This document shows positions 6,981-14,400 of a stretch of 22,218 nucleotides of DNA, in pieces. Position 1 is the first letter of the stretch; every line of letters begins with the position of its first letter. Where the stretch lies: positions 1 through 22,218 of the forward strand of contig CAKTUS010000040.1 in the NCBI GenBank assembly GCA_934621485.1. The letters are read 5' to 3'. The DNA comes from an uncultured Clostridia bacterium. Lineage in GTDB: Bacteria; Bacillota; Clostridia; Christensenellales; Aristaeellaceae. Made by a program: the position numbers and the translations under genes. A model generated the notes under the pieces. The model made no database searches. It was not told the origin of the DNA and saw nothing but the letters and a program-made list of their open reading frames with translations.

Positions 6981-7157
6981 CGTCGCTTTCAGGGCCTGAT
7001 ACCGGCGTTGGAAAAAAGCGGACGCTTGCACCCGGAGCTTCGCAAACCCTTTCTGCGTTCTGCCGCAACCCTGCCGGTTGCTTGCAAGCCTTTTCTCCTC
7101 TCCCGTTTCCATGGTCTCCGTTCTTTGATTGCTTTCAGCGGCTCTGCGGCGCGCACA

Positions 7158-7200
7158 ACAAAACGCCTGCGGTTTCCCGGTTTCCCGAGAACCCGCAGGC
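7158..7200 (-). terminator. Terminator of the HtrA-type protease gene
   Basis: On the minus strand GCCTGCGG...CCGCAGGC (7200-7193 and 7172-7165) closes an inner hairpin and is followed by GTTTTGTTG. It begins about 25 bases after the protease stop codon. Confidence 0.6.
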
Positions 7201-7224
7201 GCTGTTTCGCCGGGCAGGTTTTCC

Positions 7225-8499
7225 TCAGCCCTTGATGTCATCCAGAATAGCCAGGGTTACGGTTAAGTCCATATACTGGCCTTCCGGCATGTTTTGGTAG
7301 TCCTCCACATTGTTCAGGCCGCCGTCCACACGGTATACCTTTACCGTAACGACGTCGCCTTCCTGCTTGCCGGCCAGATAATTGGTCAAATCGGTAATGC
7401 TCTTGATAACGTTACCATCCACATCCACGATGATATCGCCCACCTGGACGCCGCCCACCTCCGCCGGGGACTTTTCTTCCACAGCGGCAACATAAGCGCC
7501 CACAGGCAGCAGACCGTTGGACACCGCATAGTTGCCGGTGTTCATGTTCTGCACGGTTACACCCAAACGGGGCTTGGAGGAGCTGGATACAGCGCCGGTG
7601 TCGCTGGGCGTGCTCTGCACATTGCCCTTGCCGTTCAGCACATCGTTAATCAGATCCTTGGCCTCGTTGATGGGAATGGCCATGCCGATTCCTTCCACGC
7701 TGGCGGCGGAATAGGCCGATCCTGTGTACTTCATGCTGGGAATTCCCACCAGCTCGCCGGCCACGTTGAACATGCCGCCGCCGCTATTGCCGGCGTTGAT
7801 GGCCGCATCGGTCTGAATCATGGTGTTGGTAGTACGCTTGCCGTAAGCGTCCGTAGCGTTGCCGGACACGGACCGGTTCAGCGCGGAAATCACGCCCACG
7901 GTGGTGGTGCCGGTAAAGCTCAACGGATTGCCGATGCAAATGGCCCAATCGCCAACCTGCAATTTGTCGCTGTCGCCCAGCACAACCGGCTCCAGATCCA
8001 GGCCGTCCACATACAGCACGGCGATATCCTTGCTCTCGTCAGTGCCCATCAGCTGCGCCGGATACACCTTATCATCGGTGGTTACTTCCAGCATGGTAGC
8101 GTCTTCCACCACGTGATAGTTGGTCAGTACATAGCCCTTGGCCACCACCACGCCGCTGCCGCTGCCCTGCAGCACCTGGCGGCTGTTGTCGCCGCCGGTT
8201 ACGCCGTCGTCATTGCGGCCGCCGTAGCCGTAGCCATATCCAAAGCCGAAGCCATAACCATAATTGCGGGGGCTATAGGTAGTGTAATTGTTTACGCCCA
8301 CCACGCTGCTGTGCACCTTCTGCACCGCCTCGGTAAACGGGCTGGTAACAATGGTGGCGTTTTCCGTTACGGTAACGGCCTCAGCGCCGGCGGTGCTGCC
8401 GGGCTTGGCCACCACCACGCCCGTTACGATCATCATAGCCAAAACCAAAGCGATCGCCGTGTAAGCGAAGATGTTATTTCTCGTCTGATTGTTCTTCAT
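7225..8499 (-). CDS. HtrA/DegP-like membrane-anchored serine protease
   Basis: A 424-residue S1C trypsin-like protease for quality control of exported proteins. An uncleaved N-terminal membrane anchor is visible at about 12-31. The catalytic triad is intact: His129 (LTNYHVVED), Asp158 (ESKDIAVLYVD) and Ser239 (INAGNSGGGMF). One PDZ domain lies at about 310-395. An unusual Gly/Tyr/Phe linker at about 79-94 (YGYGFGFGYGYGYGG) lies between anchor and protease domain. Family members are usually 380-450 residues, so it is full length. AAGGAGGG precedes the ATG. It is a single-gene unit, bracketed by a palindromic promoter element and a terminator. Confidence 0.95.
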   Translation of the reverse strand: MKNNQTRNNIFAYTAIALVLAMMIVTGVVVAKPGSTAGAEAVTVTENATIVTSPFTEAVQKVHSSVVGVNNYTTYSPRNYGYGFGFGYGYGYGGRNDDGVTGGDNSRQVLQGSGSGVVVAKGYVLTNYHVVEDATMLEVTTDDKVYPAQLMGTDESKDIAVLYVDGLDLEPVVLGDSDKLQVGDWAICIGNPLSFTGTTTVGVISALNRSVSGNATDAYGKRTTNTMIQTDAAINAGNSGGGMFNVAGELVGIPSMKYTGSAYSAASVEGIGMAIPINEAKDLINDVLNGKGNVQSTPSDTGAVSSSSKPRLGVTVQNMNTGNYAVSNGLLPVGAYVAAVEEKSPAEVGGVQVGDIIVDVDGNVIKSITDLTNYLAGKQEGDVVTVKVYRVDGGLNNVEDYQNMPEGQYMDLTVTLAILDDIKG

Positions 8500-8519
8500 G
8501 TAGCATCCCTCCTTACTAC

Positions 8520-8536
8520 GGTGATATCATATCACC
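8520..8536 (-). promoter_or_regulatory. Palindromic operator over the HtrA-gene -10 region
   Basis: GGTGATATCATATCACC is a perfect eight-bp inverted repeat around one central base. It contains the minus-strand -10-like TATGAT (8531-8526), about 25 bases before the start codon. A protein bound there would block the promoter. The -35 is weak. Confidence 0.5.
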
Positions 8537-8710
8537 CATTTTTGACCTTTCCATGAACGAGGCATGAATATTGTTTGGAAGATTCCGAAACGAAAATGCG
8601 CCGCCGTTCACAAACAACAGCAGTCTGCCCCAAAGGCGTGCCGAATAAACGGCCTTCTTTTTATGCTAATGAAAGGTTTTTTTCAACCAACGGCAGCATG
8701 GCCAGCCTGT

Positions 8711-9085
8711 CGCCCTCTGGGTGGTATCGGAGGGCCGCGGCCCTTCGATTGTCATTGCGGAACCGGCGTCGTGTACGTCGGTTTCGGGCGCCTGGCGCAA
8801 CAAGAATTGCCTTATGCTCTTTGCCGCTCCCTTCGGGGGGACGTTGTCAAAGGGACCGCAGCCGATCTGACGGGATTCGTCTCGACCTTGCCGGCCGTCA
8901 AAAAACTCTAATAGGAGAGTCTGCGCCCGCGAATATGGCCATGCTGGTGAAGAATACTGCGGCGCAAGGCTTAGCCGTTCCGTCCCTAAAAGCCTGGCAG
9001 GCGCCGGAGGGAAGCGATGGCCAGCGCGGTTGCTCAACCGCACTGCCTCCTGCACCTTCACTTTTGGAACGGTTCGGGCAGCGCA
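8711..9085 (+). repeat. Copy B of the modular intergenic repeat (rearranged)
   Basis: The 24-base palindrome (8726-8749) has one change that keeps pairing as G-U. It is followed by GTCATTGCGGAACC and CGTGTACGTCGG, as in copies A and C. Further right, AGAGTCTGCGCCCGCGAATAT (8917 on), GCGGCGCAAGGCTTAG and CTGCCTCCTGCACCTTCACTTTT match the right half of copy C on the opposite strand, so the inner module is inverted here. The rest of 8537-9120 shows no gene. Confidence 0.6.
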
Positions 9086-9125
9086 GCCGTTTCCTTTGCA
9101 TCGACTCTTGCTTTTTTCTCCCCGA

Positions 9126-9154
9126 TTGGATAAACTCTCCTGTGGGATGATACT
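9126..9154 (+). promoter_or_regulatory. Candidate promoter of the MerR-type gene
   Basis: TTGGAT (9126-9131), a 17-base spacer and GATACT (9149-9154) lie 25 bases before the ATG. Both boxes match consensus at four of six positions. The spacer shares ACTCTC and GGGAT with the operator ahead of the downstream gene, hinting at autoregulation. Confidence 0.4.
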
Positions 9155-9179
9155 TTTTTCACAAAAGGGGAGAAAACGG

Positions 9180-10016
9180 ATGCCCAAAAAGCTGCTATCC
9201 ATTGGACAGATGGCTAAAATCAACCATACCACCGTGCCTACCCTGCGCCTGTACGACCAGATGGGGCTTTTGCATCCCAGCTATACCGTTCCGGAAACCG
9301 GCTACCGGTATTACGATATCAAGCAAAACGCCCGTTTTGACATGATTCAGTACATGAAGGAGCTTGGCATGAATCTTTCCGAAATTCAAAGCGTGCTGGC
9401 AAAGGAGGATATCCGCCTGATTGAAAGCATCCTGATTCGCAAGCGGGAACAGGTTTTTGAACAGATTCGTCAATTGCGGATTCAGCGAGACGCAATCACC
9501 CGGGCCATTTCCAGCATTGAGCGGTACCGCAAATCGCCTACGGAAGGGGTCACTTCGCTGGAATACATTGACCAGCGGAAAATTTACGCCATTCCCGCCC
9601 GGCAAAACTTTTATGCGTCCGGGATCGACAGCTTTGAGGCCGTGCTCAGCGACCTGAAAAACCACATGATGGCTCAGGGTCTTCCCCAGGCCTATTGCTA
9701 TAATGTAGGCACGACTCTAAAGCAGGAGGACTTTTTGAACCAGCGCTTTGTGGCGGCTGAGGTATTTGCCTTTGTGGACGGGCACTTCCCCGCGCTGCCC
9801 GAAATTCGCACGGTGGACAGCGGCATGTACGCCTGCATTTACCTGAGCAGCTATGAAGCGGAAATCCCCTATGCAGAACGGCTTTTGGCCTTTTGCCAAA
9901 GCAACGGTTACCATCCCTGCGGCGATTATATCTGCGAGGTGCTGACCGAGTTTAACGTTTTTAATCAGGAGCAGCGCTCCATGTTTTTGCGTTTGCAGAT
10001 TCCCATCATGTTTTGA
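9180..10016 (+). CDS. MerR-family transcriptional regulator (BmrR-like, effector-binding)
   Basis: A 278-residue regulator. The N terminus (about 3-75) has the winged helix-turn-helix of MerR proteins (IGQMAKINHTTVPTLRLYDQMGLLHP, then GYRYYD). A dimerising coiled coil at about 80-120 follows (IRKREQVFEQIRQLRIQRDAI), and a C-terminal domain of about 150 residues resembles the GyrI/BmrR effector-binding fold, usual for regulators sensing small hydrophobic or cationic ligands. No clustered metal-binding cysteines are seen. The start at 9180 follows GGGGAG; an open frame upstream from 9030 is repeat sequence and not part of the protein. The likely target is the gene 75 bases downstream. Confidence 0.9.
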   Translation: MPKKLLSIGQMAKINHTTVPTLRLYDQMGLLHPSYTVPETGYRYYDIKQNARFDMIQYMKELGMNLSEIQSVLAKEDIRLIESILIRKREQVFEQIRQLRIQRDAITRAISSIERYRKSPTEGVTSLEYIDQRKIYAIPARQNFYASGIDSFEAVLSDLKNHMMAQGLPQAYCYNVGTTLKQEDFLNQRFVAAEVFAFVDGHFPALPEIRTVDSGMYACIYLSSYEAEIPYAERLLAFCQSNGYHPCGDYICEVLTEFNVFNQEQRSMFLRLQIPIMF

Positions 10017-10028
10017 CAAAAAAACTGC

Positions 10029-10059
10029 TTGACTCTCAACCTGCATGAGGGATTATAGT
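10029..10059 (+). promoter_or_regulatory. MerR-type promoter with 19-bp spacer and dyad operator
   Basis: TTGACT (10029-10034) and TATAGT (10054-10059) are separated by exactly 19 bases, too far for efficient RNA polymerase use but characteristic of MerR-activated promoters, where the regulator untwists the spacer. CTCTCA (10033-10038) and TGAGGG (10046-10051) form a dyad centred in the spacer. Confidence 0.75.
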
Positions 10060-10091
10060 ATTGTTAACAAAATCACAAGGAGGCTTCCCTC

Positions 10092-11117
10092 ATGGAAAAA
10101 ATCAAGGTTGTGCAATACGGCTGCGGCAAAATGGCCAAATACATCCTCCGCTACCTGTATGAGAAGGGCGCGCAGATTGTGGGCGCCATCGACGTAAACC
10201 CCGCCATCGTGGGCATGGATATCGGCGATTACGCCGAGCTGGGCTTCAAAACCGGCGTGGTTATCAGCAACGACGCGGACGCCGTGCTGGATAGCTGCGA
10301 CGCGGATATCGCCGTGGTCACCCTGTTCAGCCTGGTATCCGACTGCTACGATCATTACGTAAAGTGCCTGTCCCGCGGTATCAGCGTTATCAGCACCTGC
10401 GAGGAGGCCACCTACTGCTGGACCACCGATCCTGTGCGCGCCAACAAGCTGGATGTGCTGGCCAAGGAAAACGGCTGCACCTTTGTAGGCAGCGGCATGG
10501 AGGACTGCTTCTGGGTGAACATGGTGGGCCTGGTGGCAGGCGGCTGCCACAACATCAAGAAAATTGAGGGCGCTGTCAGCTACAACGTGGAGGATTACGG
10601 CCTGGCCCTGGCCAACGCCCACGGCGTGAACCTGACCGCCGAAGAGTTTGAGGCCCAGATTGCTCATCCGGAAACCCTGGAGCCCTCCTATGTGTGGAAC
10701 AGCAACGAAGCCCTGGCTCAGAAGCTGGGTCTGTCCATCAAGAGCCAAACCCAGAAGTGCGTGCCTTATTTCCATAAGGGCGATTTGTACTCTTCCACCC
10801 TGGGCAAAACCATTCCCGAGGGCAACTGCATCGGCATGGCCGCTGTGGTAACCACCGAAACCTTCCAGGGCATCACCCTGGAAACCCAGTGCATCGGTAA
10901 GGTGTACGGCCCCGAAGACGGCGATATGTGCGACTGGAAGATTACCGGCGAGCCGGATACCGAGTTCCATGTGGTGAAGCCCGCCACCGTGGAGCACACC
11001 TGCGCCACCATCGTCAACCGCATCCCCAGCGTACTGCGCGCTCCAGCCGGTTTGGTTACTCTGGATCAGCTGGAAGAAATCAAATACATGGTTTACCCCA
11101 TGGAATACTACCTGTAA
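10092..11117 (+). CDS. 2,4-diaminopentanoate dehydrogenase-like NAD(P)-dependent oxidoreductase
   Basis: A 341-residue protein with an N-terminal Rossmann motif (VVQYGCGKMAKYILRYL, about 6-22) and the overall pattern of the dihydrodipicolinate reductase-like family that includes 2,4-diaminopentanoate dehydrogenase (Ord) of clostridial ornithine oxidation: ISTCEEATYCW near 100, GSGMEDCFW near 134 and a C-terminal VNRIPSVLRAPAGLVTLDQL. Enzymes of this group act on amino-acid-derived amines, but the other ornithine-pathway genes (aminomutase, thiolase) are absent, so the true substrate is open. AAGGAGG lies eight bases before the ATG. Transcription is probably controlled by the upstream MerR protein. 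A 15-bp perfect stem (11135-11168) follows the stop codon. Confidence 0.8.
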   Translation: MEKIKVVQYGCGKMAKYILRYLYEKGAQIVGAIDVNPAIVGMDIGDYAELGFKTGVVISNDADAVLDSCDADIAVVTLFSLVSDCYDHYVKCLSRGISVISTCEEATYCWTTDPVRANKLDVLAKENGCTFVGSGMEDCFWVNMVGLVAGGCHNIKKIEGAVSYNVEDYGLALANAHGVNLTAEEFEAQIAHPETLEPSYVWNSNEALAQKLGLSIKSQTQKCVPYFHKGDLYSSTLGKTIPEGNCIGMAAVVTTETFQGITLETQCIGKVYGPEDGDMCDWKITGEPDTEFHVVKPATVEHTCATIVNRIPSVLRAPAGLVTLDQLEEIKYMVYPMEYYL

Positions 11118-11134
11118 AGCACTGCCGCAACAAG

Positions 11135-11168
11135 CAGACGAAGCTCGCCGTCCGGCGAGCTTCGTCTG
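11135..11168 (+). terminator. Hairpin after the dehydrogenase gene
   Basis: A 15-bp perfect stem (11135-11149 with 11154-11168) with a GTCC loop begins 17 bases after the stop codon. No T tract follows, so it may stabilise the 3' end or terminate weakly. Its right arm runs into the TGTCGAAAAA end of repeat copy D. Confidence 0.5.
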
Positions 11169-11318
11169 TCGAAAAACCCTCTACGAGAGGGCGCGTCCGT
11201 GCACACGGCTACGTTTGTTCACAGGGAAAATGCTGCGGCATAAGGCTTTGGGGGGCCGCCCCGAAAACCCCGGCAGGAGGCGCTGCCTCCTGCACCTCCA
11301 CTTTTTCAGCGGTCTGAG
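11165..11318 (-). repeat. Copy D of the modular intergenic repeat
   Basis: It begins CTGTCGAAAAACCC, as the left end of copy C does, and ends CTTTTTCAGCGGTCTGAG, a diverged inverted copy. Between lie CGGCTACGTTTGTTC, GCGGCATAAGGCTT and GGAGGCGCTGCCTCCTGCAC, matching the right half of copy C on the opposite strand. The palindrome module is absent. Confidence 0.6.
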
Positions 11319-11343
11319 ACCCCCGGCAACTGCCGGGGGTCTC
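11316..11343 (-). terminator. Hairpin after the anti-sigma gene
   Basis: A 13-bp perfect stem (11316-11328 with 11331-11343) lies ten bases beyond the stop codon of the anti-sigma gene. Neither strand has a T tract directly after it. Confidence 0.45.
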
Positions 11344-11352
11344 GCCGTTTCC

Positions 11353-12531
11353 TTACTTTACCCGCACGGCCTGGGTCAGGTCGGCCACGCCGTCCTCCAC
11401 AGGAGCCAGATACATTTCATCCGGCCAGGTTTCCCGGTACGGGTACAGGAACCAGGCAGCTTCGCTGCCGCAGCCGTCCATGCCGTAGTGGTAGCCGTAT
11501 TCCTCCTCCAGGTTGGGGAACACCTTCTGCCCTTCGCCGTCTACCAGCTCCAGGCTGTATACCCAGCTGCCAAACACATCCAGCGCCGTGTACGGGAAGG
11601 TGAAGGTTTCGCCGCTGGCGGGGTCGGTAAAGGTTTCTCCTTCGCCGTTTTGGGCAATGAAGTCCGCCATGGCGTCCGGGTTCACTGTCAGCTTCAGGGT
11701 GATGTAGGTCATGATGGGCGAATACACCACCTCGTCCGCCTGAGCCGTCACCAGGTTGGTGGTCACGGGAATTTTTGGGGTTTCCGTGCGCACGGCAACG
11801 GTGCTGGGCGTAAAGCGGAAGACCACCATGCCCTTGTCCGGCTGGTTCAGGTTTCCGTCCGGGCCGTAGCGTTCCGGGTGGTTCTGGCGGGAGTAATCCG
11901 CCAGGCTTTGCCGATCGCCGATGGGCAGGGCAATTTCCGTTTCTCCACGCAGGGTGATTTCCTCGTTGTCCAGCCGCCAGGTTTCATAAACCAGCACTTC
12001 GCCCGGTGCATCGCCGCCGTCCATAATGCTGTAGGATCCGTTTGGCATATCGATTTGCTTGCCGTTGATCCACATGCTGTCCATCCACCAGCCCACGTTG
12101 TGGCCGGCGAGCAGCTCGCTCCATTCCTCCGGCGCGCCTTCGTCCGGGCTTACATGGCCCAGGGGAGCGGTTGCATCCAGCATGCGGTAGCTGGTGGCCA
12201 GCCACAGGGTGCGGCCGTCGTAACCGGCTTCCTTGATGGTGATTTCCACATTGTTTACGGTTTCCTGGTACAGGTTCGCCTGCATCACCTGGTCGGCATT
12301 GGGCAGCTTGCCGCCAATCAGCTTTTCCAGGGCGCTCCAGTTCATGGCCGCCAACGCGGTGGCTGTCAGCAGCAGCACAATGGCCGCCGCCAGCAAACAT
12401 ACTCGTTTTGAAAGCTTTTTCACTTCCGGCTCCTTCCCGGTCGCCTCCAGCGTTTGGCGCACGCGCTGCTCGAAGCTTTCCGGCATCACGCCGCAAGCTT
12501 TGCGAAAGTCAATTTCCTTGATATTTTTCAC
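11353..12531 (-). CDS. Membrane anti-sigma factor with large extracellular domain (DUF4179-like)
   Basis: A 392-residue protein. About 43 cytoplasmic residues (FRKACGVMPESFEQRVRQTLEAT) are followed by one membrane helix (about 44-63, LLAAAIVLLLTATALAAM) and an extracellular domain of over 300 residues. This is the usual plan for Clostridia proteins paired with ECF sigma factors, in which the short cytoplasmic part holds the sigma factor and the outer part senses an envelope signal. The start codon is GTG at 12531, overlapping the sigma stop as GTGA, so translation is probably coupled. Family assignment rests on architecture and context more than on specific motifs. Confidence 0.75.
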   Translation of the reverse strand: MKNIKEIDFRKACGVMPESFEQRVRQTLEATGKEPEVKKLSKRVCLLAAAIVLLLTATALAAMNWSALEKLIGGKLPNADQVMQANLYQETVNNVEITIKEAGYDGRTLWLATSYRMLDATAPLGHVSPDEGAPEEWSELLAGHNVGWWMDSMWINGKQIDMPNGSYSIMDGGDAPGEVLVYETWRLDNEEITLRGETEIALPIGDRQSLADYSRQNHPERYGPDGNLNQPDKGMVVFRFTPSTVAVRTETPKIPVTTNLVTAQADEVVYSPIMTYITLKLTVNPDAMADFIAQNGEGETFTDPASGETFTFPYTALDVFGSWVYSLELVDGEGQKVFPNLEEEYGYHYGMDGCGSEAAWFLYPYRETWPDEMYLAPVEDGVADLTQAVRVK

Positions 12532-13004
12532 AGCCCTTGCACCTCCTGAAAGGCTTTATCCTGTTTCATTTTTTCACGTCCCCGGTACAGTCTGCCCTTT
12601 ACGGTGGCGGGGCTTAGGCGCAGCGTGGCCGCAATGTCCTTCAGACTGTACCCTTCCACATAAAACAGCACCATTGGCAAGCGCAGTTTTTCCGGCAAGC
12701 CCACGAAGAAAGCGTACAGGTCCGCGTCCGCATCCGGCGGCGCTTCCCGTTCGGGCAGTTCCTCCAGCGGCACCATTCGCATTTTCTGCCGCAGAATGTT
12801 GTGGCACTCGTTAATCAAGATTCGAATGACCCAGCTTTGCATGGCCTCATCCTTTTTCAACTGGCCCTGCTTTTGCCACGCCTTTTCAATGCAGCTTTGC
12901 ACCGCATCCTCCCGGTCGCACTCCTGGTAAAGCAGCATGGCGCTCATGCGGTACAGCGTTTGCTGCATCGCAATAATCCTTTCGGCAAATACTTGGTGTG
13001 TCAT
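12528..13004 (-). CDS. ECF-type RNA polymerase sigma factor
   Basis: A 158-residue group IV sigma factor. Region 2 is recognisable around ECDREDAVQSCIEKAW and SWVIRILINECHNILR (about 30-72). Region 4 is a helix-turn-helix at about 105-150 (LPEKLRLPMVLFYVEGYSLKDIA, then LSPATVKGRLYRGREKM). The start at 13004 is chosen because AGGAGG lies seven bases before it; an open frame extends to 13076 but adds residues atypical for the family. The partner anti-sigma gene overlaps its stop by four bases. The pair probably controls an envelope-stress regulon and its own promoter. Confidence 0.9.
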   Translation of the reverse strand: MTHQVFAERIIAMQQTLYRMSAMLLYQECDREDAVQSCIEKAWQKQGQLKKDEAMQSWVIRILINECHNILRQKMRMVPLEELPEREAPPDADADLYAFFVGLPEKLRLPMVLFYVEGYSLKDIAATLRLSPATVKGRLYRGREKMKQDKAFQEVQGL

Positions 13005-13208
13005 GGATTTCCTCCTGGCTCGCCCAATGGGCGGTGCAAATCGATTTACACTTACTAGACGGTTCAGCCCGCCCAAAGGGAACGGTTTTGGAAAAAAAGC
13101 TGGAGAAAGTTTTTTCTTTCAGCAGATTTGTAACAGGTTTGCAAAAAATTCACACTTTGTGCAACAAAAAGACACTCTGGTTCGTCATACTAGATGTGAG
13201 GTGATCGC

Positions 13209-13844
13209 ATGGCAACCATTTTGATTTATGAACCCAACCACACGCTGGCGCAGAAGCTTTGCGACTCCCTGAAGAAGGAGCAATACACCGCAATCCGCTG
13301 CGACGAGCATGACTTGAAGCCCGAAATCCTGAACGAGGAAAAGGCTCCCCTGGTCATTCTGAACGCCCAGCTGAAATGGACGGTTTGCCGGCCCATGCTG
13401 GAGACCTTTTCTCAGCGAGGCTGCCCCATTTTGTTTGTAACGGGAGATCGCAAAATGAGCGCCCATCTGCGGGCGCTGTACGCAGGCAACTGCGACGTGC
13501 TGGTGGCGCCTTTTACCGCCAAAAGCCTGAAAGCCCATGTAAGCGCCCTGCTGGGGCAAACGTCCCCGCTGGCGGATTTGTCGCTGGATGAAAAAGAGCG
13601 GGTGGCCCTGCTGGACGGCCGGCGCGTGGAGCTGACCGCTCAGGAATACGCCCTGCTGCTGGCCCTGATGGAAAACCCGGACACGCCGATCAGCCGGGAA
13701 CAGCTGCTGCGCACGGCATGGGGCTATCAAAGCATGGGCGAAACGCGCACGGTGGACGTGCATGTGCAGCGCCTGCGCAAAAAGCTGGGGAACGACTGTA
13801 TTGAAACCGTCTATAAATGCGGCTACCGGCTGAAGCTGGCCTGA
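13209..13844 (+). CDS. OmpR/PhoB-type response regulator with degenerate receiver
   Basis: A 211-residue regulator. The C-terminal winged helix is typical of OmpR/PhoB proteins (ELTAQEYALLLALMENP, ISREQLLRTAWG, TRTVDVHVQRLRKKLG, IETVYKCGYRL). The N-terminal receiver has lost the phosphorylation chemistry: the acidic pair is reduced to YEPN (residues 7-10), the phospho-acceptor aspartate is Asn52 (LVILNAQL), and the invariant lysine is Ala100 (VLVAPF); Thr78 is kept. No histidine kinase gene is adjacent. It is therefore likely phosphorylation-independent, controlled by abundance, ligand or dimerisation. GAGGTG precedes the ATG, which is divergent from the sigma operon. Confidence 0.9.
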   Translation: MATILIYEPNHTLAQKLCDSLKKEQYTAIRCDEHDLKPEILNEEKAPLVILNAQLKWTVCRPMLETFSQRGCPILFVTGDRKMSAHLRALYAGNCDVLVAPFTAKSLKAHVSALLGQTSPLADLSLDEKERVALLDGRRVELTAQEYALLLALMENPDTPISREQLLRTAWGYQSMGETRTVDVHVQRLRKKLGNDCIETVYKCGYRLKLA

Positions 13845-13880
13845 AACAAGGAAGGCAGCTGTCGGGCTCAAGCGTTTCAT

Positions 13881-14168
13881 TCAGACTGTCGAAAAAACCC
13901 GGATGGTATCGGAGGGCCGCGGCCCTCCGATTTTCATTTCATGTCCGGCGGCGTGTACGCCGGGTTCGGCGGTCTTGCATAGCCGGGCTTTCCTTACGTG
14001 CTTTGCCGCCCGGTCAGCTTGTCAAAAAGGGAGGTGCAGGAGGCGCCGCCTCCAGCCGGGGGTTAGGGGCGGAGCCCTTAAGCCTTGCGTCGTCCTGTTT
14101 TTCCCGCGAACCGGCGTAGCGACGTTCGCGGGCGTACGCTCTCCCGTCTTTTTTTTTCGACAGGCTGA
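13881..14168 (+). repeat. Copy C, most complete copy of the modular intergenic repeat
   Basis: A 288-base unit bounded by TCAGACTGTCGAAAAAA (13881-13897) and TTTTTTCGACAGGCTGA (14152-14168), inverted repeats identical at 16 of 17 positions. Inside, in order: a 24-base perfect palindrome (13908-13931) followed by TTTTCATT; GGCGGCGTGTACGCCGG; GTCAAAAAGGGAGGTGCAGG; TTAAGCCTTGCG; and GCGAACCGGCGTAGCGACG with TTCGCGGGCG. Open frames here translate the same YRRAAALR peptide as in copies A and B, from the palindrome, so they are not genes. Confidence 0.75.
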
Positions 14169-14208
14169 GGAAGCCGGGTTTTCCAAGCGGAAAACCCGGC
14201 TTCCTTTT
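14169..14208 (+). terminator. Strong intrinsic terminator
   Basis: A 16-bp perfect stem (14169-14184 with 14189-14204) with an AAGC loop is followed by TTTT. It abuts the right end of repeat copy C and lies about 325 bases after the orphan response regulator, the nearest plus-strand gene. Confidence 0.65.
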
Positions 14209-14400
14209 GGTTGACAGAGCTGAGAAAAAGTCTGCGAGACATAAAGACAACCCTGCCATTCGTGAGCAAACAAAGCCGGCCGTTTCTTGCCTGTAAAAGA
14301 AAATCCCCCTCACTGGCAGCGTGTCAAACGCGGCCGCTCCGCATAACAACGCCCGAAAGAAGCGCTTCCTTCGCAGCCCGTACTGTGCAAAGCAGGAAGT

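Noticed and set aside
9030..9179. N-terminal extension of the MerR-type protein
   Set aside because: The extension is translated from intergenic repeat sequence, while GGGGAG and an ATG at 9180 lead straight into the DNA-binding domain.
13005..13070. ECF-type autoregulatory promoter (CGTCTAGTA) upstream of the sigma gene
   Set aside because: The CGTC-like -10 is suggestive, but no GAAC-type -35 lies at the required 16-17 bases upstream, so I did not list it.
13903..14214. Open frames through the repeat copies giving YRRAAALR-type proteins (also near 4535-4741 and 8575-9150)
   Set aside because: The shared peptide is the translation of a palindromic DNA repeat. The frames lack ribosome-binding sites, are Arg/Ala-rich as expected of GC-rich non-coding DNA, and diverge after the repeat.
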